Part shown: one piece after another, positions 33,716 to 42,796 of the stretch
Layout of the letters: the number at the start of each line of letters is the position of its first letter
How positions within the stretch are numbered: the stretch's first letter is position 1
From: Sulfurimonas sp.
GTDB lineage: Bacteria; Campylobacterota; Campylobacteria; Campylobacterales; Sulfurimonadaceae
Direction: 5' to 3'
Assembly (NCBI GenBank): GCA_027019325.1
Contig: JALUWT010000081.1
Span: 1-53,752 of the forward strand
DNA length: 53,752 nucleotides
Program-made: the position numbers and the translations under genes
Notes under the pieces: generated by a model
What the model was told of the DNA's origin: nothing
Database searches by the model: none
Seen by the model: the letters and a program-made list of their open reading frames with translations, nothing else

Positions 33716-34750
33716 TTGAAGTTAAACTTTAGACGAGGCAGTGCATGGGCATCACAAAAAGCAAGAGATTTTTTAGCATCTAGGCAGCCTGAAGATATTC
33801 AATCGGTGACTGTAATTCGGCATGCAGCTATTGGTGATTTTGTAGTGATGCGTCCTTTTTTATTAGAATTAAGAAAATTTTTCCCTAATGCAAAAATTAC
33901 ACTAAGCGTTATGCGTTGTTATATGTATGGTATGCCTGAAGATTTAGTAGATGTTATACATATCGTTGATAAAAAAGACCAAAAGACAAATAAAAAAACA
34001 AATTTTTTTCAAAGACGTAATCAGATTCGTGAGTTACCTCCCCAAGATATAATGTTTGATTTGACAGATAGTGCTTTAAGTTTGATGTTAATACTTTTTA
34101 GTAATACAAAAATAAAAGTAGGTTACCCTTATCGATGGATACGACGTCTTTTTTATGATATTGCTGTACCTCGTAGTGATTTTGTTCTCGAAACCATGAG
34201 TATGATGCATCAAATTAATATAATGGGTGCGAATACACAACATTATCCACTTGATTATGTGTTAACAAATAAAAAACGTAATAAGAAGGAACCTTTTGTT
34301 ATATACTTTGCTGGTGCTTCTGTGCCACAACGTTGTTGGGAAGAACAAAAGTTCGTGCAGCTTATTAGAAAAATGATTAAACAATATCCTCGTTATAAGC
34401 ATGTTATTTTAAAAGGTATTAAAGAAGTAGAACATTTTAATGCAATATACACACCATTTCAAGAAAATGAAAATGTTATTCATCAGGATGCTCTACCGAT
34501 AGAAGAAATTTATGATTATTTAGCAAGCAGTTCTTTGGTTATTGTTGGTGATACAGGAATTAGAAATATGGCAATTGCCGCAAATTCTCCAACGTTAGGG
34601 TTAATGTGGGTACAGAATATATCACCTATGCGATACCTTCCAAAAGTGAAAGAACATCAAGTGGTTTTTAATACCAATTTTATTCCACCATCAGTTGAAG
34701 AAGTGTACCACGCTGCAACAAGAATGTTAGAAGAGTTGTATGCAGAATAA
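33716..34750 (+). CDS. glycosyltransferase family 9 (heptosyltransferase-like)
   Basis: About 344 residues of GT9 type. SVTVIRHAAIGDFVVMRPFL holds the catalytic GD, and VIVGDTGIRNMAIAANSPTLGLMW is a divergent nucleotide-sugar site. I place the start at TTG 33716, with AAGG upstream. The TTG at 33677 would overlap the promoter -10 box. It overlaps the following GT4 gene by 11 bases. The region is AT-rich, as is common for variable core genes. Confidence 0.78.
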   Translation: MKLNFRRGSAWASQKARDFLASRQPEDIQSVTVIRHAAIGDFVVMRPFLLELRKFFPNAKITLSVMRCYMYGMPEDLVDVIHIVDKKDQKTNKKTNFFQRRNQIRELPPQDIMFDLTDSALSLMLILFSNTKIKVGYPYRWIRRLFYDIAVPRSDFVLETMSMMHQINIMGANTQHYPLDYVLTNKKRNKKEPFVIYFAGASVPQRCWEEQKFVQLIRKMIKQYPRYKHVILKGIKEVEHFNAIYTPFQENENVIHQDALPIEEIYDYLASSSLVIVGDTGIRNMAIAANSPTLGLMWVQNISPMRYLPKVKEHQVVFNTNFIPPSVEEVYHAATRMLEELYAE

Positions 34751-35816
34751 AAATATTTTGGAACTTTGTTTAGCTCCTGGACTTGGTGGACTTGAAATGT
34801 TTGTTGCAAGTTGTTATGAAGAGTTTTCAAAAAGGGCAAACTGTAAAGTGGTTGTCTCGCCTCACTCTAAATTAGATGATTATCTTGAAGATATAGATAA
34901 GTTTCATCTTAAAAGAAATAAATTTTTTCCCATTTTTCCTGCTTTACAATTGGCAAAATATATAGATGAAAATGAGATAGATATTGTCCATTTTCACTGG
35001 ACACGAGATATGATTACGGCTGTGTTGGCTAAGGTGTTAAGTAAACGCAGACCAAAGCTTGTGCAGAGTCGTCATATGGGAATGACACGTTTTAAAGATG
35101 ATTTTTATCATAAATGGCTCTATAAAAATATAGATATGATACATGCAGTGACTTTAAAAGTGAAAGAACAACTAGAAAAATTTATACAAAATGATGTAAG
35201 ACCAAAGATTGAGATGGTGTATCTTGGAACAAAAATACCGAATGTTAATGAAAAAAAGGTTTTCGAACTACGAAAAAAGTATAATTTGAATAATGAGTTT
35301 ATTGTAGGTATAGTTGGGCGTATAGAAATGGGAAAAGGGCAGTATAAAGTTTTAGAGGCTATAAGTAAACTAAAAGAATTCAACGTTAAGGGAATTATTG
35401 TAGGCTCTTTTATGGATGAGGATTATAGCAAAGAATTAAAAGCAAAAATAAAAGAGTTAGACATAAAAGATAAAATAATTTTTACAGGTTTTACAAAAGA
35501 TGTCAATGAACATATGAAACTCTTTGATGTCAATATTCTTGCAACGGAAAATGAAACTTTTGGCCTTGTAATTATTGAGGCAATGGCAAATAGAGTCCCT
35601 GTAATAGCAACAAATAAAGGGGGACCTTTGGAAATTATAGATGATGGGATGGATGGCTTGCTGTTTGATGGAAGCAGTGATGATTTGGCAAACAAGCTTA
35701 AAATACTTTATGCGGATAAAGATTTGCAAGAGCGATTATCAAGTACAGGAATTAAAAAAGTCATTAAAAACTTTAATACTGACGTGCAACTGGAAACCTT
35801 AAGCACATTATTTTAA
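34740..35816 (+). CDS. glycosyltransferase family 4
   Basis: A 358-residue GT-B enzyme. The N-terminal glycine-rich ELCLAPGLGGLEMFV, the mid-protein VGIVGRIEMGKGQYKVLEAI, and the C-terminal ETFGLVIIEAMANRVPVIATNKGGPLEII with the E-x7-E motif are typical of GT4. It probably adds a hexose to the core. It is co-translated with the preceding GT9 gene, and its last 9 bases overlap the convergent GT4 gene. Confidence 0.88.
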   Translation: MQNKNILELCLAPGLGGLEMFVASCYEEFSKRANCKVVVSPHSKLDDYLEDIDKFHLKRNKFFPIFPALQLAKYIDENEIDIVHFHWTRDMITAVLAKVLSKRRPKLVQSRHMGMTRFKDDFYHKWLYKNIDMIHAVTLKVKEQLEKFIQNDVRPKIEMVYLGTKIPNVNEKKVFELRKKYNLNNEFIVGIVGRIEMGKGQYKVLEAISKLKEFNVKGIIVGSFMDEDYSKELKAKIKELDIKDKIIFTGFTKDVNEHMKLFDVNILATENETFGLVIIEAMANRVPVIATNKGGPLEIIDDGMDGLLFDGSSDDLANKLKILYADKDLQERLSSTGIKKVIKNFNTDVQLETLSTLF

Positions 35817-36884
35817 AATTTTTAGATACTTGTTTATCTCTTGCTTTTTTGAAAAAACTTGTTGAATTATATGACAATTTTTTGATGATTGTATTTGTTC
35901 TGTATGTAAGTTCTGTGTAATTTTAAGAAGTTTATTTTTTAAATCATTAATATCCTTATCTTCTGCTATTGAAAAATATAAGTCAAGTTCTTCTTTAAAT
36001 TCTATAAATGTTGTATTTTTATATGAAAGGCAACATAATTGACTTGATAGAGCTTCTAAAAAAGCATTCCCAAGCCCTTCTCCATGACTCGGAAATATAA
36101 AGATGTTTGCTTGAGCAAGGTATGGATAGACATTCTTTGTATGATCTATAATTTCAATTTTATCTTTATAGGAACAGTTATTATAAAATTGTAAAAATAT
36201 TTCTTTAAAATTAGGATCAAGACTACCAACTATTTTAAATTCAAAATCAATGCCATTATCTATTAATATTTGGCATGCTTTTATTGCATCTATTTGACCT
36301 TTTCCTCTTACAATACGACCAATGTGCAATAAGGAAAGCTTTGCCTCTTGAGAATGTTTAATGGGTCTTATATCGAAAGAGCTATAAATTAATTTTTCTT
36401 GAGAATCTCTCCCAAATGGTATAATGTGCCTAACATTTTTTAGTAGGTGCTTAGAAATACTGACATGATAATTTACATTACTGTAGATTAATTTATGAAA
36501 GAAGTCTTTTTTAGGCCTAGATTTTGTTGTTCCATGTCTAATAATTAAGTTAATATCTAGACCTAAAAATGCAAAATATAAAGATTTTAGTTCACTTGCC
36601 CCAAAAAATATCACATTTTTAATAGCATATTTTTTAAGAATATTTCTAGTGTTAAATATTAAACTTGGACCTAAATTGCTCTTAAAAGATATTGTTTCAA
36701 GAATAATATTATTTATACCTTTATAGTCATTTTGCTGTGATGCTATAAAAGAGTCTTTTTTTGTAATTAAAATAATCTGAGAGTAAGGACTAAGTTTTTT
36801 TGCAAGCTTTATGCTATCTAATTCCATTCCTCCATTATTAGAAGATAAGCAAATAATAGCTGTAGATGCCTTTAAAGTTTTCAC
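35808..36884 (-). CDS. glycosyltransferase family 4 (second)
   Basis: A 358-residue GT-B enzyme with a GTG start at 36884. It has SSNNGGMELDSIKLAK near the N-terminus, LLHIGRIVRGKGQIDAIKA in the middle, and SHGEGLGNAFLEALSSQ with an E-x7-E type motif late. It overlaps the O-antigen ligase-like gene by 4 bases (GTGA), so the pair is co-translated. The gene is very AT-rich, consistent with an exchangeable surface polysaccharide locus. Sugar specificity unknown. Confidence 0.86.
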   Translation of the reverse strand: MKTLKASTAIICLSSNNGGMELDSIKLAKKLSPYSQIILITKKDSFIASQQNDYKGINNIILETISFKSNLGPSLIFNTRNILKKYAIKNVIFFGASELKSLYFAFLGLDINLIIRHGTTKSRPKKDFFHKLIYSNVNYHVSISKHLLKNVRHIIPFGRDSQEKLIYSSFDIRPIKHSQEAKLSLLHIGRIVRGKGQIDAIKACQILIDNGIDFEFKIVGSLDPNFKEIFLQFYNNCSYKDKIEIIDHTKNVYPYLAQANIFIFPSHGEGLGNAFLEALSSQLCCLSYKNTTFIEFKEELDLYFSIAEDKDINDLKNKLLKITQNLHTEQIQSSKNCHIIQQVFSKKQEINKYLKILK

Positions 36885-38101
36885 GATTTATTCTCCATGT
36901 TAATTGTAGAAATCTTATTGAAAAATCCTGCGAATAGTGCAAAAAATATCATTGGATTCATAATGTGCAATGTATTGTGCGTAAAAGAAAATAGAATGAA
37001 AGTTGTTGCAAACAATAGACTTAATATATAATATTCTTTAGTCTTATATTTAAATGTAAGTAACGCATATATAATCGTTAAAGCTATTATAAGCCCAATT
37101 ACCCCAAGTTGAACTGAAATTGTAAGAAAGCTGTTATGATAATCACCAGATACATTCTCTATTGTATTAGCAGTAACTGCTTTTGTCCTATTTTTTAGAA
37201 AATATTCATTGAGTCTATACATCTCATAGCTAACTCCGGTACCTTGTATAGGATGGTCTGCAAAAGTGGTTATTCCTGCAAGAGTTAAGGCTACTCTTGT
37301 TCCCGCACTACCTTCATAGTTATGATTGATAAATATATTGCTGATATCTGTATAAAGTTGATTAGATCTATTATAAAAATTAGGACTTAAATTATAAGCC
37401 AAAAAGAAAGCACTGAAAAGAACCATAGCTGAGAGTGCAAAAGCTTTGATTTTATGTTTTACAGAAGAAAAAATTGTTATAAGGATTAAAACAATAAAAA
37501 TGATTTGTCCGGTTCTTCCACCGTTTATGAAGAGGTTGGTTGTCGCTGTAATAAAAAAGAAAATGTAAAAGAGCTTATATTTAAGGTTTTTTTCATAGAA
37601 AAATCTGACTAATAATACATTCACCGTAAAAGCCAATACTGTTGAGTATGTCATATGACTCATAAAAGGTGTTGGGTCTGCAGGAGAGATGTTTTTATAG
37701 TGAATTAATTCAAAAAATATGGCATACGAAGTAAGTTCACTGATAAACATAGCCGCTAAAAATGCCGAGAGAATATGTGATGTGTACTTTTTGTCAAAAG
37801 AAGAATAAAAAACAAAAATGATAAGCAAATGTCTATATTTCGCAACATATTTAAATGTTGTTTCCGCATTTCCATGCCAAAGAATTGACAAGAGACTAAA
37901 ACCTATTAAAAGAGCTATTGTGATACTAAGAAGATTTGTTTTATAGAGTGCAAATTTTTCTTTCCAATTCCCCTCTGATATCCAAAGAAGAATTGCTAAA
38001 ACTTCAAAAAGATTTGTTGCGGCTTTTGAGATGGGAAAGCTAAAAGCATACGCAATAAGTACATAATTTATATATTTTGTGCAATCTATTTTTTTTATCA
38101 T
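36881..38101 (-). CDS. O-antigen ligase/polymerase-like membrane protein (WaaL family)
   Basis: A 406-residue protein with about 10-12 helices and the Wzy_C-type periplasmic loop (about 255-325). GRTGQIIFIVLILITIF holds the conserved Arg after a helix start, and YHNSFLTISVQLGVIGLII carries the conserved His. WaaL joins undecaprenyl-linked polymer to lipid A-core. Wzy polymerases look alike, so ligase versus polymerase is not certain. It is coupled to the GT4 gene downstream. Confidence 0.8.
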   Translation of the reverse strand: MIKKIDCTKYINYVLIAYAFSFPISKAATNLFEVLAILLWISEGNWKEKFALYKTNLLSITIALLIGFSLLSILWHGNAETTFKYVAKYRHLLIIFVFYSSFDKKYTSHILSAFLAAMFISELTSYAIFFELIHYKNISPADPTPFMSHMTYSTVLAFTVNVLLVRFFYEKNLKYKLFYIFFFITATTNLFINGGRTGQIIFIVLILITIFSSVKHKIKAFALSAMVLFSAFFLAYNLSPNFYNRSNQLYTDISNIFINHNYEGSAGTRVALTLAGITTFADHPIQGTGVSYEMYRLNEYFLKNRTKAVTANTIENVSGDYHNSFLTISVQLGVIGLIIALTIIYALLTFKYKTKEYYILSLLFATTFILFSFTHNTLHIMNPMIFFALFAGFFNKISTINMENKS

Positions 38102-38149
38102 AAGCTCAGCTTTTTTACATAAGTTTACTCAAAATAAGATTAAAAAAGA

Positions 38150-38155
38150 TATAAT
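38150..38155 (+). promoter_or_regulatory. -10 box of the GtrA-GT2-YdjC-GT-C operon
   Basis: A perfect TATAAT at 38150-38155, 34 bases before the GTG start of the GtrA gene, preceded by a run of A. No convincing -35. The four genes downstream all overlap one another, so one promoter here could serve the whole module. Confidence 0.5.
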
Positions 38156-38188
38156 TCGTCTAATAATTTTAATTATATGGATTGAGCA

Positions 38189-38566
38189 GTGTTTAAATTT
38201 ATAATAAGTGGTGGAAGCGCTACTGTTGTGCATTTGTCTTTTTTATCTTTGTTAGTATGGATTGGTGTGGATCCGTTGGTTTCCACTTCAGTTGGTGTAT
38301 TGGCAGGTGCGGTCGTTAATTATTTACTACAATATTATTATACTTTTAATGCTGATGTAAAGCATAACAAATCGGTAAGAAATTACATGATAACAGTTTG
38401 TTTTTCATTTGGCAGCAACTTCATTCTTTTTGCAATATTTCATAATTTATTGGGATTAGATGTATTGGTGAGTCAGTTGTTGACATCAGCTTTAGTCGCT
38501 GTTCAAAATTATATAATCTATAAAAAGTTTGTTTTTTTGCGAGAAGGAGGAATATATGAGATCTAA
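38189..38566 (+). CDS. GtrA-family membrane protein
   Basis: A 125-residue protein with four membrane helices and a GTG start. FIISGGSATVVHLSFLSLLV and the final helix with AVQNYIIYKKFVF are typical of the GtrA family, thought to flip or support transfer of polyprenyl-phosphate-linked sugars across the inner membrane. Its end overlaps the GT2 start (ATG 38556) by 11 bases. Confidence 0.88.
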   Translation: MFKFIISGGSATVVHLSFLSLLVWIGVDPLVSTSVGVLAGAVVNYLLQYYYTFNADVKHNKSVRNYMITVCFSFGSNFILFAIFHNLLGLDVLVSQLLTSALVAVQNYIIYKKFVFLREGGIYEI

Positions 38567-39506
38567 GAAATTGGTGAGTATAGTGATATCACTTTACAAT
38601 GAAGAAGAAAATATTGAAAAACTTTTTAGTGAACTGCGTGAAGTTGAAAAAACATTAGCTGAAGATATAGATTTGGAGTATATTTGCGTGAATGATGGAA
38701 GTAAAGACAATACTCTTTTTCTTCTCACGCAACAAATGAAGGTGCACAAAAATGTAAAAATATTTAATTTTTATAGAAATTTTGGCCATGAAATTGCGAT
38801 GACCGCAGGAATGGAGCATTCAAAAGGGGATGCTGTTATTTTTATGGATGGTGATCTGCAACATCCCCCAAAATTGATAAAAGAAATGATACATCTTTGG
38901 AAGGATGGCTACTCTGTAATTTTAACGAAAAAGATTTCTAAAGACAAAGATAAGTCTCTTTTATACAAAATGCTTTCTGCCTCGTATTATTATATACTTA
39001 ATAAATTATCTGATTTTGAAATCCCTAAAGACTTCCCGGATTTTAGGCTTCTTGACAGAGGGGAGATAGAAGTGCTTAAACAGATAGATGAACATGACAG
39101 AATGTTTCGTGGAATGTTGAATTTTATAGGCTACAAAAACTATAAAATCATAGAGTTTGAAGTACCGCAAAGATTTGCAGGAGAGAGTAAGTATGATTTT
39201 AGAAGGTCGCTTGGTCTTGCTATTGATAGTATTTTGCAATTCTCTACAAAACCTTTGAAAATTGCAACATATTTAGGACTCATATCTATAGTAATTGCAA
39301 TGGCCTTGGGTATAGATACTTTGATAGAATATATCTTTTATAACAATGGGCGAACAGGGTATGCAACAACATTAATGATTATACTCTTTATGGGCTCGAT
39401 ACAGCTTATAATTTTAGGAATCATTGGTGAATATATTGGCAAAATTCATATAGAGGTGAAGAAACGACCGCTTTACTTTGGAGAATTAATTGAAAATAAT
39501 AATTAA
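38556..39506 (+). CDS. polyprenyl-phosphate glycosyltransferase (GtrB/ArnC/DPM-like GT2)
   Basis: About 316 residues. A GT-A catalytic domain (VSIVISLYNEEENI, CVNDGSKDNT and FMDGDLQHPP, with the DxD-like metal site) is followed by two C-terminal membrane helices (about 230-255 and 265-290), the layout of GtrB, ArnC and dolichyl-phosphate mannose synthase. It should load a sugar onto undecaprenyl phosphate. The ATG at 38556 has an excellent ribosome binding site (AAGGAGG), so the in-frame TTG at 38529 is rejected. Confidence 0.9.
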   Translation: MRSKKLVSIVISLYNEEENIEKLFSELREVEKTLAEDIDLEYICVNDGSKDNTLFLLTQQMKVHKNVKIFNFYRNFGHEIAMTAGMEHSKGDAVIFMDGDLQHPPKLIKEMIHLWKDGYSVILTKKISKDKDKSLLYKMLSASYYYILNKLSDFEIPKDFPDFRLLDRGEIEVLKQIDEHDRMFRGMLNFIGYKNYKIIEFEVPQRFAGESKYDFRRSLGLAIDSILQFSTKPLKIATYLGLISIVIAMALGIDTLIEYIFYNNGRTGYATTLMIILFMGSIQLIILGIIGEYIGKIHIEVKKRPLYFGELIENNN

Positions 39507-40371
39507 TGCGGATGATTTTGCAAACTCATTATATATGAGTGAAATCATTGTTCGCTGTTTTAGAGATGGTATTTTAAATTCTACAAGTATTATGGTGAAT
39601 TCTGCCGATTTAGATGCTTCTTTAAAGCTTTTAGATAACCTTAATATAAGGACATCACTTCATTTCAATATTGCAGAGGGCACTTCTGTAACACCGTTCG
39701 AAGAGTTGCATTATCTTACTGAAAATAGTATTTTTTGTCGAAGTTTTGAAGAAATAGTTGTTCACTACTATTTTGGCAGTAGAGATAAAAAAGAGTTGAT
39801 AAAAAATGATATAAAAAGAGAGTTGAAAAATCAGATACTTCTATATGCAAAGAAATTACATATTCAAGATGTAAATATCGATTCGCACCAACATTATCAT
39901 ACTATCCCCTTTATTGTTGATATTTTGTTGGAATTACGAGAAGAGTTACATTTGAATATTTCTTATGTTAGAGTTCCAAAAGAGCCTTTTTTTATTGATG
40001 TAAGTGCCTTGCAAAATATAAAAAATTATTTGGGATTAAATATTATTAAGCATATACTGTTAAACTTTTTTTCAAAAAGCATGATGCAAAAACTCAAAAG
40101 AGATAATATTGAGTGTAATGATGCTTTTATTGGGGTGCTTTTTACAGGAAATGTTACATTAAATTCTATAAAAAAGGCTATGCAGAAGATAAAAGATGCA
40201 AAAATAATTGAGATTCTTTTACACCCCGGATACCTTTCTCCCCAAGAAAATAGAGTACGCAAAGATGATAAATTTAAGCGCTTTTACACAGACAAAGGAC
40301 GATTGAATGAGATGCAGGTACTACTTTTACCTGAGTTTAGAGATTATATGAACAGGGTTAATAAGATATGA
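39490..40371 (+). CDS. YdjC/ChbG-family carbohydrate deacetylase (NaxD-like)
   Basis: A 293-residue enzyme with a TTG start. Metal-binding INADDF (Asp8, Asp9), LHFNIAEG (His58) and NIDSHQHYHTIP (His133, His135, His137) are the YdjC signature. Family members deacetylate N-acetylated sugars: ChbG on chito-oligomers, HpnK on hopanoids, and Francisella NaxD on undecaprenyl-phosphate N-acetylgalactosamine. Lying between a polyprenyl-phosphate GT2 and a GT-C gene, with 17- and 4-base overlaps, it most resembles the NaxD situation. The substrate is inferred. Confidence 0.85.
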   Translation: MKIIINADDFANSLYMSEIIVRCFRDGILNSTSIMVNSADLDASLKLLDNLNIRTSLHFNIAEGTSVTPFEELHYLTENSIFCRSFEEIVVHYYFGSRDKKELIKNDIKRELKNQILLYAKKLHIQDVNIDSHQHYHTIPFIVDILLELREELHLNISYVRVPKEPFFIDVSALQNIKNYLGLNIIKHILLNFFSKSMMQKLKRDNIECNDAFIGVLFTGNVTLNSIKKAMQKIKDAKIIEILLHPGYLSPQENRVRKDDKFKRFYTDKGRLNEMQVLLLPEFRDYMNRVNKI

Positions 40372-41660
40372 AAAATTTAGAGAAAAACTTTATTTTTTTA
40401 CAGGTTGGCTTGCTTTTAATCGGTCTATTGCTCTCATGGTTTTATGCTACGCATCAGATACTGACAGGTGATCAGACACAAATGATTTATAAAGGCTATA
40501 TGGCTGCTTATAAAGATATATGGATAGATTATGGCAACGCGGCAAGTACTGTCGGAAATGTCCCCGGCAGTATGATGACTTATGTTGTGGCATTGCCTTT
40601 AATGATTTTTGATTCTCCAATGTCCCCTATGATTGTAATATTTTTTTTACATTTATGTGCTTATTTTCTTTTAGACAACGTTATAAAAGACATCTTTACA
40701 ACTGAGATTCGTGTTGCTTTTCTAATTCTTTATTGGTTAAATCCTTGGCTTTTATTTGAAGATATTTTATATAATCCATCTTATCTTTTTTTCTTTTCCG
40801 CGCTTCATATATGGAGTGCCTATAAACAGCGTGAAAAGAGTTCATTTTTTTACTCGATGTTGCATGTTCTAGCCATAGGATTTGCGATGCAGTTCCATTA
40901 TTCTTGGATTCTCTTGCCTATAATTTCTTTGTATCTTATGTATAAAAAAATTGTAAAGGTGGATTGGTTTGGTGTTGCATTTGGTTTTGTAATTATAGGC
41001 ATCTCTTTAATTCCTTATATTGAAACTGTAATGAAAAATAGTGCCATCACGCATCATGTAGATGATACGGGCAGATACATCGGTTGGGGTGGTGTGCATG
41101 TTTATCCTGTATTGAAATCTTTCTTGTATTGGCTACGATATGGGTCGTTTTTCTTTCCAAATAAACTGATTGCAAGTGCCCACTTTGAGTGGCTGAGCGA
41201 TGTGCATATGGTGCAAATATTTTTTACCTATCTTTATAGAGCAATAGTTTTTTCTGTTGGTGCTGTGAGCTTATATTTCTCCTATAAAGCCAATAGATAT
41301 TTTTATGAACTCATAAAAGGAAGAATAACAACAAGAAAGGATGCGGTAAAAAATAAAGAGGAGTGGTTGTTTTTTTATGTTATAGGTGCTCTTATTGCAG
41401 TTTTTATCAGTTCAATTATTTCGCCAATTGTTTTTGGATATTGGCATCTCATTCTTATTTTTCCATTTGCACTCATACCAATATTGATTTATATGCGAGA
41501 CAAAGCTGCAAAATATATGCCAAAAGCTTTGATTGCTATCGCCGTCTATTTTATTTTTATTAATATTATGGGTGCTGTAGACAGTCGAAAGTATTCAATC
41601 TCTACAGATTATGTCAAGGATACAAAAGCTTATATACAAAGGTCTATACAAACTCCCTAG
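40368..41660 (+). CDS. GT-C membrane glycosyltransferase (ArnT/FlmK/PMT-like)
   Basis: A 430-residue protein with about 10-11 helices and a large first periplasmic loop (about 33-70) starting ILTGDQTQMIYKG, where GT-C enzymes carry their catalytic acidic residue. It probably takes a sugar from undecaprenyl phosphate and moves it to lipid A, core or another periplasmic acceptor. It is the last of four overlapping genes, and its end overlaps the convergent GT9 gene by 17 bases. The family is inferred from topology and context. Confidence 0.75.
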   Translation: MKNLEKNFIFLQVGLLLIGLLLSWFYATHQILTGDQTQMIYKGYMAAYKDIWIDYGNAASTVGNVPGSMMTYVVALPLMIFDSPMSPMIVIFFLHLCAYFLLDNVIKDIFTTEIRVAFLILYWLNPWLLFEDILYNPSYLFFFSALHIWSAYKQREKSSFFYSMLHVLAIGFAMQFHYSWILLPIISLYLMYKKIVKVDWFGVAFGFVIIGISLIPYIETVMKNSAITHHVDDTGRYIGWGGVHVYPVLKSFLYWLRYGSFFFPNKLIASAHFEWLSDVHMVQIFFTYLYRAIVFSVGAVSLYFSYKANRYFYELIKGRITTRKDAVKNKEEWLFFYVIGALIAVFISSIISPIVFGYWHLILIFPFALIPILIYMRDKAAKYMPKALIAIAVYFIFINIMGAVDSRKYSISTDYVKDTKAYIQRSIQTP

Positions 41661-42708
41661 TGATTTTCGCTACTGCTTGGGGGGAGAGGTTTTCAACATC
41701 GATTGTTCTGTTTTTCTCTCCTAAGGCTCCATAAACTTCCATATTTGTTTTATTGAAGAGGGCTAGAACTTTTGCCCCTGAAGCAACTGCTAAGTGCATC
41801 GGCCCTGTGTCGGCACTTACATACAGATCACAAGCTTGAAAAAATGCACCGAGAACGCGGAGGTTTTTGTTAGAGTACTCTAATACTTTCTCATTCAGTT
41901 TTGTTGGAATGTCGGGTGAGAGTATATCTATGATGATGGTATTTTCATCTTCTTTTTGTAGAGCATCCAGCCATTCACTCCACCATGCATCCGGAATCTT
42001 TTTATCAAATCGTGCATTTCTAAAAATTGCGATGATTTTTTTCTCCGCACTTATATGATTCTTTTTTAGGAGTTGCGTGAGGTCATGTTTGGCTTCCTCT
42101 TTTTCTGCTTGCGTGAGCTTGATGTCAAGTGTAGGCTGCTCTTTTGGAAAATCTATGCCAAAAAAGCGTAAAAACTCTAAAGACTCCAATCCCATATGTT
42201 TGTAATGTTTCAAACCTCTCTCTTGAACATGTGTAAAGTGTGTCCAGAGCTTTTTATCGTAAAAACTTGCTTTGTATTTGGCTTTCACAAGAGCAGTGAC
42301 GATCTGTGCACTCGTTGAACCACCTGACATATTGATGGCCAAGTCATATTTTTTTGCTCTGGCTTGTTTGATGTAGCGAAACATGTCCAGAGGCTGTAGC
42401 AGGAGTTTTCTTGGAATGTCTATGACCTTGTCGACATTTGGCATAGGTTCTAAGATCTTTCCTGCGAGTTTCATCCCTATGATGACATCAATCTTTGCGT
42501 GAGGAAGATGAGTGCCGAGTTCATTGATAAGCGGTGTTAAAAATATAAGATTACCAATGCGGTAATTTGGTCGAATGATGACAATGCTTTTTATCGCATC
42601 TTTATCTAATGTTGTTGCGTGAGGACTTTTTTTTAAAAAAAGCGCAAGAAAGCCGTTGAGAAGTGAAGAGATTTTTTTACGAACAATTACATGCAGAGGA
42701 TATTTCAT
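41644..42708 (-). CDS. glycosyltransferase family 9 (heptosyltransferase-like)
   Basis: A 354-residue GT9 enzyme. It has IVIIRPNYRIGNLIFLTPLI near residue 45 and a clear late signature LYVSADTGPMHLAVASGAKVLALF. In the first motif Gly-Asn stands where most GT9 members have Gly-Asp, as in several WaaQ-like proteins. The gene contains four copies of the TGCGTGAG octamer within 550 bases. It is divergent from msbA. Confidence 0.87.
   Translation of the reverse strand: MKYPLHVIVRKKISSLLNGFLALFLKKSPHATTLDKDAIKSIVIIRPNYRIGNLIFLTPLINELGTHLPHAKIDVIIGMKLAGKILEPMPNVDKVIDIPRKLLLQPLDMFRYIKQARAKKYDLAINMSGGSTSAQIVTALVKAKYKASFYDKKLWTHFTHVQERGLKHYKHMGLESLEFLRFFGIDFPKEQPTLDIKLTQAEKEEAKHDLTQLLKKNHISAEKKIIAIFRNARFDKKIPDAWWSEWLDALQKEDENTIIIDILSPDIPTKLNEKVLEYSNKNLRVLGAFFQACDLYVSADTGPMHLAVASGAKVLALFNKTNMEVYGALGEKNRTIDVENLSPQAVAKITREFV
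42074..42623 (+). repeat. cluster of four TGCGTGAG octamers
   Basis: Copies at 42074, 42110, 42496 and 42616, all in the same orientation inside the GT9 gene. They encode LTQ twice and PHA twice, so they sit in two reading frames. Upper-strand copies in the whole window start at 6357, 6463, 22145, 22241, 27120, 31864, 32700, 42074, 42110, 42496, 42616, 45002, 50078 and 52360. Lower-strand copies (CTCACGCA) start at 553, 7310, 8633, 9095, 22021, 30731, 38724, 44937, 51617 and 51756. Confidence 0.85.
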
Positions 42709-42728
42709 AACTCTCTTTTTTTTGTGTA

Positions 42729-42781
42729 ATTATAGCAAATAAACATTTATGTAGCATAGTTAGTGTAAAATGTCGTCATAA
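42729..42781. promoter_or_regulatory. divergent -10 boxes for the GT9 gene and msbA
   Basis: In the 88-base gap a leftward TATAAT (complement of 42729-42734) lies 21 bases from the GT9 start, and a rightward TAAAAT (42776-42781) lies 15 bases from the msbA TTG. No clear -35 boxes. GGAG before 42797 serves as the msbA ribosome binding site. Confidence 0.4.
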
Positions 42782-42796
42782 TTATTTGGAGAAACA

